Shown here: piece by piece, positions 1 through 5,286 of the stretch | Layout: every line of letters starts with the position of its first letter | Numbering within the stretch: the first letter of the stretch is position 1 | NCBI GenBank assembly: GCA_002496485.1 | Contig: DAJW01000091.1 | Span: 1-5,286, forward strand | Length of the DNA stretch: 5,286 nucleotides | Source: Euryarchaeota archaeon UBA36 | GTDB lineage: Archaea > Thermoplasmatota > Poseidoniia > Poseidoniales > Thalassarchaeaceae | Reading direction: 5' to 3' | The notes under the pieces: generated by a model | What the model was told of the DNA's origin: nothing | What the model saw: the letters and a program-made list of their open reading frames with translations, nothing else | Databases searched by the model: none | Program-made: the position numbers and the translations under genes

Positions 1-167
1 ATCCTTTCCACTAATTCCTTAGCCTGTCTTACATTAAAGTCGGCCTCTAACAAAGCGCGTCTTAATGACTTACTCAATTCTTTAACAGTTTCTTCATCTA
101 TCTTCCTTTTACCCTTTAGCAAACCCAATGAACCTAGTAATTTCCTCTTTAATCCATCAAGGGCCAT
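1..167 (-). CDS. srp54: Signal recognition particle GTPase SRP54, N-terminal fragment (cut by window edge)
   Basis: The minus strand reads from an ATG at 167-165 through 55 complete codons to the window edge. The product begins MALDGLKRKLLGSLGLLKGK, followed by KIDEETVKEL, RRALLEADFNV and AKELVER. This matches the SRP54/Ffh N-domain helical bundle, including its characteristic 'LLEADV'-like segment (here LLEADFNV, about residues 39-46). SRP54 binds 7S RNA and signal sequences and, with the FtsY receptor, targets ribosomes making membrane or secreted proteins to the membrane. The GTPase G-domain and the M-domain lie outside the window, so only the N-domain supports the call. A weak purine-rich site (GGAAG on the minus strand, 175-171) sits a few bases before the ATG. 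It is divergent from the membrane-protein gene starting at 244. FtsY shares a related N-domain, but the residue-1 start and short N-terminus favour SRP54. Confidence 0.88.
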   Translation of the reverse strand, partial: MALDGLKRKLLGSLGLLKGKRKIDEETVKELSKSLRRALLEADFNVRQAKELVER

Positions 168-243
168 GTACTTCCGTTATTGTAATGTGGTTTGAAGGTT
201 ATCGGAAGCCGAGAGTTCAAAGAGGGAGTGCTAATGCCCCTTC
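168..243. promoter_or_regulatory. Divergent intergenic spacer between srp54 and the membrane-protein gene
   Basis: This 76-bp spacer must hold the srp54 promoter and probably one for the plus-strand genes. I see no strong archaeal TATA box on either strand; the most AT-rich stretch is 176-186 (GTTATTGTAAT). A 6-bp inverted repeat, CTTCCG at 171-176 and CGGAAG at 203-208, spans it and could be an operator or chance. A purine-rich GGGAG lies at 224-228, 15 nt before the ATG at 244, which is longer than usual for a Shine-Dalgarno site. Promoter positions are therefore unresolved. Confidence 0.35.
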
Positions 244-1032
244 ATGTCCGCGGAAATTTGGGGTACCCAATTATCCTTCGCAATTGGATTACTAGGGGTA
301 TATCTAGGTTGGAAGGGAGTAATTTCGAGGATGACAGGTTTTTTTGATATGGCAGGAGCCGTCAAATATCTCCTATATGGGATAGTTTCAGGAATGATTT
401 TGGCTATTTCTATCGACTCAATATTATTGAGTGGAATTAATCAATCCTCATTAAATATTTTTTATGCCATATCAATCTCACTTCTAATCGCCTTGACTGA
501 ATCTACATTTGTATTATTTCTACTATCTAGAAAGAGATTAATTGAACTCAGAGGCGCACCTCCTTTTGGATGGTCATTAGGACTAGGAATAGGCTCAATG
601 CAAGCCAGTCTCCTAATCTATAGATTATTCGTAGACACTAACTTGAGCTCACAATATTCTGGAGTAGGTTTAACTACAATAGTGATAGCTTTTTTTATAT
701 CTATTAGTTCAGGATTAGGTCAAGCATTGATTTCTTCATGGCAAGGCTCGATGATTTTAGATCAATTACGTTTTAGGCCCCTTATTTTTTCATCAATATT
801 CAGATCTATATTGATTCTCAGTCTTACTTTATCCATTTTCGTTCCATTTTTAATTCTAGTTAACATTCCGGCAATAATGTACTTTTGGCCAAATGCCCAG
901 GAAAAATGGTTAATTTCAGGAATGACTCCAGCAGCAAAACAAGCATATCGTAGAACTCTACGTCAGTCATCTACCCATAAAGAAAATGCAGCTTCAAGAG
1001 AAAAGGGTGAAATTTTAGTTACCGATGAATAA
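244..1032 (+). CDS. Polytopic membrane protein of unknown function upstream of trkAH
   Basis: A 262-residue protein whose family I do not recognise. About six hydrophobic spans are visible, near residues 7-23, 42-63, 69-94, 108-128, 140-163 and 184-215; the last is long enough for a hairpin or two short spans. A polar, charged tail (about 216-262, with AYRRTLRQ and REKGE) ends the protein and is probably cytoplasmic because of its basic residues. Glu86 lies within span 3, and span 4 carries a glycine-rich GLGIG. This layout faintly recalls PrsW/YhfC-like intramembrane proteins. However, the paired-Glu motif and an intramembrane HxxxD are absent, and the only His is in the tail, so I do not assign that family. 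ATG 244 is the first in-frame start after a stop at 232-234. It is followed 63 bp later by trkA on the same strand, so co-transcription is possible. No pore loop or nucleotide-binding motif links it to K+ transport. Confidence 0.75.
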   Translation: MSAEIWGTQLSFAIGLLGVYLGWKGVISRMTGFFDMAGAVKYLLYGIVSGMILAISIDSILLSGINQSSLNIFYAISISLLIALTESTFVLFLLSRKRLIELRGAPPFGWSLGLGIGSMQASLLIYRLFVDTNLSSQYSGVGLTTIVIAFFISISSGLGQALISSWQGSMILDQLRFRPLIFSSIFRSILILSLTLSIFVPFLILVNIPAIMYFWPNAQEKWLISGMTPAAKQAYRRTLRQSSTHKENAASREKGEILVTDE

Positions 1033-1041
1033 TTTCACTCA

Positions 1042-1053
1042 TTTTAAATTAAT
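1042..1053 (+). promoter_or_regulatory. Candidate archaeal TATA box upstream of trkA
   Basis: TTTTAAATTAAT in the short gap after the membrane-protein gene resembles an archaeal TBP site. The usual spacing of about 25-27 bp to the transcription start would put the +1 near 1070-1075. That is downstream of the first possible trkA ATG at 1063, and favours a start at 1075 (nearly leaderless) or 1096. No clear purine-rich BRE is seen just upstream, and AT-rich spacers give such matches by chance. Confidence 0.4.
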
Positions 1054-1095
1054 ATTGGAGCAATGTTTTATTCAATGCTCTATTCACACGTTTTA

Positions 1096-2520
1096 ATGCG
1101 AGTGATAATCGCTGGCGCGGGTGAAGTTGGCAGAGGAGTAGCTGCGGCACTCCGAGACGAAAGTAGAAGCGTTGCATTAATAGATCCAGATCCAAAATCA
1201 ATAAACGAATCACAATCATTAGATTGCCTATTGATAACTGGAGATGGCCTATCGCGAGAGTCTCTAAACAGAGCAGGTATTAGTGATGCCGAAATAATTG
1301 TTTTTGCTACAAATGATGACCACATTAATTTACTCGGGTGCTCATTTGCAAAACGCGTTTATAGTGAACAAGTTGGAGATCGTGCAGCTTCTGGGTTAAT
1401 TGCTATCGCATTGATTAGAAACTCCAAAATTACAGACTATTCGAGTGGGGCTGGTCCCCTCGAAAAATGGACTAGAGCTAATCATATAGTTTGTCCATCA
1501 GAAGAGATAGTGGAACAATTAGTTTCAGGCATAATCGCGCCATCCCTGAATGATGTATTACCACTAGGCGATAATTCTTGGATTACAGTTTCAGACGTAA
1601 GTAAAGATTCTATATTAATCGGAAAAACAACTGGTGAGGACATAAATATCGAAGATAAAGCAATAATGTCAAAAATTTATGCTATGAAGGATTCGGAAGG
1701 AAAAGAGATAATATCGAAAGGTGATGAATTAATCCAAGAAGGTGATCTTCTACTATTCGTCACAAATTCTACTCAATCCTTTTCAGATATATCACAATCA
1801 CTAGGCAAAGTTGAATTTGAAATGCCAACATCTCCTTCAGTGGTAATAGTTGGGGCTACAAGTTTTGGTAGCAAACTTGCAGAATATTACTTGTCAAAAG
1901 GATCTAATGTAGTAATTATTGAGCCTAATCTAGATTCAGCAAATGAAATTGTCGGTTCTCAAATTGGAATTAACAAAAGATTAGATGTAATCCACGGAGA
2001 TCCTCAAGATGAGGAATTATTGAAAGAATTAGATATAGATGATTTTGATATAGCAATTTCCACTCTAGAAGATGATAATTTAAATATTTCAATTTCAATG
2101 CGTGCAATGGATAAAGGTGTGAATAGAACTGGACTTTTACTAAAAGACAGGGCACTAGTTGAAGCAGTTCATAGGATTGGTCTAACTAGGCCCGTAAGTA
2201 AAAGAAGAGTTGCAATAACATCCATCTTGAAATCAATCCATATGCATGTACCAGGGACATACCAAAGAATACCATCTATGCCTTCTCTAGTCTCGATATC
2301 AGCTGTAATTTCTTCAAACAATGGACATATATCCAAATCAATAACCGAAATAGAGAATGAGCTAAGAGTTCGCGTAGTAATGATAGAAAGGCAGAGCAAG
2401 GAAGGAACTTTAGAAACTATCATTCCGTCCCCCTCTAATATAATTGAAGCCAATGATAGAGTTTATCTTATTTTGAATATAAATGATATTAAGAAGGTTG
2501 AAAATTCATTGGAGAGCTGA
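1096..2520 (+). CDS. trkA: Trk potassium uptake system, nucleotide-binding gating subunit TrkA
   Basis: A cytoplasmic regulator that assembles as a ring under TrkH and gates K+ flux in response to bound nucleotide (NAD(H) or ATP/ADP in studied relatives). With the chosen start it has 474 residues, close to the roughly 460 of two-unit bacterial TrkA. Unit 1 is a Rossmann RCK-N domain with GAGEVG at 7-12, the acidic residue ending strand 2 (LIDPD, Asp30), ITGDG near 47-51 and FATNDD near 70-75, then an RCK-C domain at about 160-234. Unit 2 has an RCK-N domain at about 247-374, with a degenerate GATSFG at 253-258, Glu276 in place of Asp, and HGDPQDEELL, then an RCK-C domain at about 395-474. I chose ATG 1096 because MRVIIAGAGEVG is where the family begins; in-frame ATGs at 1063 and 1075 would add 11 or 7 residues. 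Its stop is one base before trkH. Confidence 0.93.
   Translation: MRVIIAGAGEVGRGVAAALRDESRSVALIDPDPKSINESQSLDCLLITGDGLSRESLNRAGISDAEIIVFATNDDHINLLGCSFAKRVYSEQVGDRAASGLIAIALIRNSKITDYSSGAGPLEKWTRANHIVCPSEEIVEQLVSGIIAPSLNDVLPLGDNSWITVSDVSKDSILIGKTTGEDINIEDKAIMSKIYAMKDSEGKEIISKGDELIQEGDLLLFVTNSTQSFSDISQSLGKVEFEMPTSPSVVIVGATSFGSKLAEYYLSKGSNVVIIEPNLDSANEIVGSQIGINKRLDVIHGDPQDEELLKELDIDDFDIAISTLEDDNLNISISMRAMDKGVNRTGLLLKDRALVEAVHRIGLTRPVSKRRVAITSILKSIHMHVPGTYQRIPSMPSLVSISAVISSNNGHISKSITEIENELRVRVVMIERQSKEGTLETIIPSPSNIIEANDRVYLILNINDIKKVENSLES
2511..2514 (+). promoter_or_regulatory. Shine-Dalgarno site deciding the trkH start
   Basis: GGAG in the last codons of trkA lies 7 nt before ATG 2522. It supports this start over the in-frame ATG at 2483, which would overlap trkA by 38 bp and add 13 polar or basic residues (MILRRLKIHWRAD) not expected in the family. 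The placement suggests that ribosomes finishing trkA re-initiate on trkH. Confidence 0.65.
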
Positions 2521-2521
2521 C

Positions 2522-4096
2522 ATGAGATGGGATGTCGTTGGCCTAGTTTTAGGATGGACTATACGCCTCGTATCATTTCCAATGTTATTAGTAGCAATTT
2601 ACAGTGGTTACTATGAAGGCATTCAATATTCAATTAGGACATTTTTAATCCCGCTTCTGATATCTTTAATTTTGGGTCAATATCTAATTTCTTTATCTAA
2701 AGGCCTAGATGCATCAGATAGAGTAAGAGATAGGGAAGCTTTTGCATCTGTTGCACTAGGATGGATTCCAGTAGTCATAGTTGGCTCAATGCCATACTGG
2801 CTAGGTGGCATGTTTCATGGTCCGTTTGAATATCTTGATGGTAACTCTAGTCTTCAGGAAATACTAACCGGGATTATACATTCATGGTTTGAGTCTATGT
2901 CGGGTTTTACTACTACAGGAGCTACAGTTATCGATCCAATTTCTAGTCCTATTTGTCAATTGAATCCTGGTGAAGATTGTATCGCAAGCCAGAAACGTAG
3001 TCTGATACTTTGGCGATCTATTACCCAATGGCTAGGTGGAATGGGAGTGATAATGTTGGGCCTACTAATTCTATCTAAGGCATTAGGCGGAGGTATGGCT
3101 TTAGCGAGAGCGGAATTGACAGGACCAAGTCTAACAAATCTTAGTACTAGTCTAGAAGGTACGGCTAGGAGACTTTGGTCAATTTATGTAGCACTAACTT
3201 TCATAGAAATGCTACTGCTATATTTTGTCGGTGGGATGGATATTTTTGATTCTTTAAACTATTCTTTAACTACTCTTTCATCAGGTGGTTTTGGAACTAG
3301 TGATAACGGAATAATGAATTTTAAGTCAGCAAAGATTGAGTTAATAATTATGGCTTTTATGCTAATTACCTGTGTTAACTATAGTCTTCTCCACCTATCA
3401 CTAGCTGGTCGAAGTACAGAAGCATTCAGAGATGAAGAATTAAGAGGTTATTTGATAATACTCTTAATTGCGTTTTTAGCAATCACAATCAACTTGTATG
3501 TAGTAGGTATTGGAAGTTCAGATATACTCGAAACTATGAGGCATTCAGCTTTCCAAGCAATATCTATCTCCAGTACGGGATATTCTTCATCCAATTTCGC
3601 AGATTGGCCAGTTTTTAGTAGATTCGTCTTACTTCTTTTGATGATTGTAGGGGCTTCAGGCGGATCTACAGGTGGCGGCCTAAAGGTGATTAGAATAAGA
3701 ATAGCATATGAAATCGCTAAACGTGAGGTTCTAAAAATTATTCAGCCAAGAAAAGTTGTAGCTATCCGTTTCAATAAGAAAGTTGTAGAAGAAGAAAGAA
3801 TTTGGTTGATTTTAGGGATGATTAGCTCTTGGCTAGTATTAGTTACATTTTCTCTGCTGATATTTTCATTATTGGAACCAACTCTAGATGTAGAATCTAT
3901 ATTATCAATCGGAATCTCCCTTCTAGGTAATACTGGTCCTGCCTTGGGGGAACTAGGACCGACAGCAACATGGGCCAGTCTTAGCTCCCCAAGCCTACTA
4001 ATTTCCACTTTTCTGATGTGGCTAGGAAGATTAGAAATTTTGACAGTTTTAGTTCTTTTACACCCGAGGACTTGGGAATCTGATCAAAAAAATTGA
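2522..4096 (+). CDS. trkH: Trk potassium uptake system, K+-translocating membrane subunit TrkH
   Basis: Pore-forming K+ transporter of the Trk/Ktr/HKT superfamily in the cell membrane, partner of TrkA. It has 524 residues (E. coli TrkH is about 480). An N-terminal hydrophobic pair (about 5-57) is followed by four membrane-pore-membrane repeats. The pore loops are visible as SGFTTTGAT (127-135), TTLSSGGFGTS (250-260), SISSTGYSS (348-356) and LLGNTGPALGE (467-477), each with the filter glycine. Other family signatures are WLGGMGVIMLG (170-180), the gating loop GASGGSTGGGLKVIRI (377-392) and MWLGRLEILTVLVLL (499-513), whose Arg503 matches the conserved pore-side arginine of the last helix. The start is set by an SD site inside trkA. 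Unusual: the segment after pore loop 1 is extended by roughly a dozen residues and carries Cys145 and Cys153 on the predicted outer face. The 3' end overlaps the convergent rfcL by 13 bp. Na+-coupled KtrB is an alternative, but the length and N-terminal pair favour TrkH. Confidence 0.96.
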   Translation: MRWDVVGLVLGWTIRLVSFPMLLVAIYSGYYEGIQYSIRTFLIPLLISLILGQYLISLSKGLDASDRVRDREAFASVALGWIPVVIVGSMPYWLGGMFHGPFEYLDGNSSLQEILTGIIHSWFESMSGFTTTGATVIDPISSPICQLNPGEDCIASQKRSLILWRSITQWLGGMGVIMLGLLILSKALGGGMALARAELTGPSLTNLSTSLEGTARRLWSIYVALTFIEMLLLYFVGGMDIFDSLNYSLTTLSSGGFGTSDNGIMNFKSAKIELIIMAFMLITCVNYSLLHLSLAGRSTEAFRDEELRGYLIILLIAFLAITINLYVVGIGSSDILETMRHSAFQAISISSTGYSSSNFADWPVFSRFVLLLLMIVGASGGSTGGGLKVIRIRIAYEIAKREVLKIIQPRKVVAIRFNKKVVEEERIWLILGMISSWLVLVTFSLLIFSLLEPTLDVESILSIGISLLGNTGPALGELGPTATWASLSSPSLLISTFLMWLGRLEILTVLVLLHPRTWESDQKN

Positions 4097-4098
4097 TC
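4082..4098. repeat. Inverted repeat spanning the convergent stop codons of trkH and rfcL
   Basis: GATCAA (4082-4087) and TTGATC (4093-4098) form 6-bp arms around AAAAA. The trkH TGA (4094-4096) and the rfcL TGA (4086-4084 on the minus strand) both lie within the arms. The minus strand carries seven T's here, which could serve as an archaeal U-tract stop for rfcL. The symmetry may simply result from two TGA stops and the Asp-Gln codons of the PIP box meeting. Confidence 0.5.
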
Positions 4099-5286
4099 CA
4101 AAGATGTCTGTTGTCCATCGAGTTCTTTTTCCTCGAGTTTTTCTTCCATAACCTCTTCCTCAATTTCCGACTGTTCATTAGTTGAATATTCTTCAATTAT
4201 TTTTTTACCCTCTTTTGATGATTTTCTAACTCCATAAAGGTACAAATGACCTTCTACACTTATATCCAAATACTTGGATAGTGAGAAATCATTTACATCT
4301 CCGCCCATCTCATGATTACATATTCCCAATAAATAAGGCCATATTCCGACTCTAACGGAAGATTTAGAAGAATGGAAATTTTTTGCTAAAGTATCTATTA
4401 TAATGTTGCTCGATGAATTACTTCTTCTAAGGAAATTTGGATATCTGATATATATTTGATTACTATTTTTATTTTTTGAATATGCCAGAATCGCTATTGA
4501 TGAAAGTTTCAATCCCCAATACCAAGACCTAAATGCCCTATTCGTGAATTTAGTTGCCAAAGCAGAGTCAGCTAAAACCATTGTATGACTAATTTTCCTC
4601 AAGGACTCATTATTCATAATAGACTGATTATTCCAATTAAACCATGCGAGTAATTCATCAGGATCCTTATCTGAATTTAGTAAAATATTAGAAATTTCTC
4701 TAGCAGAGCCGCTTTTGTAGACATTAACCAAATCATTGAAAATGTTATTATGAAAATCCCTACCTGATATTTTTAGTAATTTTTCTACCATCTCTAGAGA
4801 GATATAATGGTGATTTCCGTTGCATAGGGTCTGCAAATCCTTAATTAATGATCTAAAATCTCCTGGATTACTTTCTATTAGTTTCTTCATTCCTTGTTCA
4901 TGAATATCAATATTTTCAGAATTTAGAATTTTTTTTGCGACCCTAGTTAAATCCCTTTCACTAACTCTAGTAAATTCTAAATTTTCTGCAAACCTACTAA
5001 ACCTTGATTTATTTTTTCGCCAATCTCCACCCTTCCATAATTTCATTGGTTCATTACAAGTCATTATTATTGGCTGTTTTGTTGTTTCTAGTAATTTCAT
5101 CAATTCAGCCTTGCCACCAGAATCCCCTTTTATCTCTGAAATTAATCCTAATTCACCAATTGCGCTATTTATTGTAGAATCTTTAATCTCACCGAATCCA
5201 CCACTAAGATGATCTACTTCATCAAGTAATATAAGTTTCATACTACTTTCTTTTTGACTTCCAAAATTACTCAGAGAAATGTGCTG
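4084..5286 (-). CDS. rfcL: Replication factor C large subunit (clamp loader), N-terminus missing at window edge
   Basis: Large subunit of the archaeal clamp loader, which opens the PCNA ring and places it on primed DNA. The frame is open to the right edge; 400 codons plus stop are visible, and the Walker A region (about 90-100 residues by family length) is missing. Counting from the first visible codon: Walker B LILLDEVD at 18-25, sensor 1 in MTCNEP (Asn78), and sensor 2 in GDFRSLIKDLQTL (Arg145). The C-terminal collar has DPDELLAWFNWN, SWYWGLKLSSIA and IRYPNFLRR, matching archaeal RfcL. A Glu/Lys-rich linker (about 364-388) leads to a terminal PIP box QTSLDQFF (393-400; Gln, Leu, Phe-Phe at the canonical positions). 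No SRC arginine-finger motif is seen, as expected for the large rather than the small subunit. About 27 residues after Walker B look inserted relative to typical relatives. The Met codon at 5241 immediately before KLILLDEVD is internal, not the start. The 3' end overlaps trkH by 13 bp. Confidence 0.95.
   Translation of the reverse strand, partial: QHISLSNFGSQKESSMKLILLDEVDHLSGGFGEIKDSTINSAIGELGLISEIKGDSGGKAELMKLLETTKQPIIMTCNEPMKLWKGGDWRKNKSRFSRFAENLEFTRVSERDLTRVAKKILNSENIDIHEQGMKKLIESNPGDFRSLIKDLQTLCNGNHHYISLEMVEKLLKISGRDFHNNIFNDLVNVYKSGSAREISNILLNSDKDPDELLAWFNWNNQSIMNNESLRKISHTMVLADSALATKFTNRAFRSWYWGLKLSSIAILAYSKNKNSNQIYIRYPNFLRRSNSSSNIIIDTLAKNFHSSKSSVRVGIWPYLLGICNHEMGGDVNDFSLSKYLDISVEGHLYLYGVRKSSKEGKKIIEEYSTNEQSEIEEEVMEEKLEEKELDGQQTSLDQFF
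4118..4147 (+). terminator. Candidate terminator for the trkAH transcript
   Basis: Just past the trkH stop, TCGAG (4118-4122) and CTCGA (4132-4136) can pair as a 5-bp stem with a 9-nt loop containing five T's. GTTTTTCTTCC follows immediately. Archaeal RNA polymerase terminates at U-rich tracts, with or without a hairpin. The element lies inside rfcL, antisense to its glutamate/lysine-rich linker codons, so the T-richness is also explained by codon content. Confidence 0.35.

Noticed and set aside
244..1032. PrsW/YhfC-type intramembrane protease assignment for the membrane protein
   Set aside because: Only the general topology and one intramembrane Glu fit; the paired Glu and HxxxD motifs are missing and the only His is in the soluble tail.
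1080..1325. Minus-strand open frame of 81 codons within trkA
   Set aside because: It is antisense to the well-conserved first RCK domain, its translation resembles no family, and it has no start signals; a shadow of trkA.
2169..2453. Minus-strand open frame of 94 codons within trkA
   Set aside because: It lies opposite the C-terminal RCK domain, whose plus-strand reading fits the family; low-complexity Ile/Leu-rich shadow.
2483..2521. Longer trkH start at ATG 2483
   Set aside because: It would add 13 basic residues inside trkA with no ribosome-binding site, whereas ATG 2522 has GGAG at proper spacing and fits the family N-terminus.
3742..4008. Minus-strand open frame of 88 codons within trkH
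   Set aside because: It is antisense to the fourth pore repeat of TrkH, which is clearly coding; no independent evidence.
3981..4196. Minus-strand open frame of 71 codons across the trkH/rfcL junction
   Set aside because: Its Lys-rich translation is a frame-shifted reading of the Glu/Lys linker of rfcL plus antisense trkH.
5239..5241. ATG as the start of rfcL
   Set aside because: The frame stays open to the window edge and this Met directly precedes Walker B; a clamp loader needs the upstream Walker A region, so the gene is cut by the window.
1..5286. Mobile element, CRISPR, toxin-antitoxin or defence system
   Set aside because: No transposase, integrase, regular short repeats, nuclease or paired small genes are visible; all recognisable genes are housekeeping or ion transport.

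Overview
This AT-rich window (by eye under 40% G+C) looks archaeal. The evidence is a replication factor C large subunit (RfcL) with a C-terminal PCNA-binding PIP box, and the first 55 codons of an SRP54 whose N-domain looks archaeal. Gene style (short spacers, weak or absent Shine-Dalgarno sites, one TATA-like box) fits a marine Thermoplasmatota / Marine Group II (Poseidoniales-type) euryarchaeon. That placement is inference; no taxonomic marker was searched.

Layout: (1) bases 1-167, minus strand, the 5' end of srp54, cut by the window edge. (2) bases 168-243, a 76-bp divergent spacer. (3) bases 244-1032, plus strand, a 262-aa polytopic membrane protein with no recognised family. (4) bases 1096-2520, plus strand, TrkA, the nucleotide-binding gating subunit of a K+ uptake system, with two RCK units. 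(5) bases 2522-4096, plus strand, TrkH, the K+-translocating membrane subunit with four pore loops. (6) bases 4084-5286, minus strand, RfcL, running off the right edge without its N-terminal Walker A region. trkH and rfcL converge and overlap tail-to-tail by 13 bp.

TrkA and TrkH form one functional unit: TrkH is the pore and TrkA is the cytoplasmic ring that opens or closes it according to bound nucleotide. The genes are one base apart, so translational coupling is likely. The membrane protein upstream reads in the same direction and may be co-transcribed, but nothing in its sequence ties it to K+ transport. SRP54 (membrane-protein targeting) and RfcL (PCNA clamp loading) are housekeeping neighbours on the opposite strand.

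I found no RNA genes, CRISPR arrays, insertion sequences or attachment sites, and no convincing new multi-gene system. The points most worth a second look are the trkH/rfcL overlap, where the PIP-box codons are antisense to the trkH stop, the unassigned membrane protein beside trkAH, and family-atypical insertions in TrkH and RfcL.
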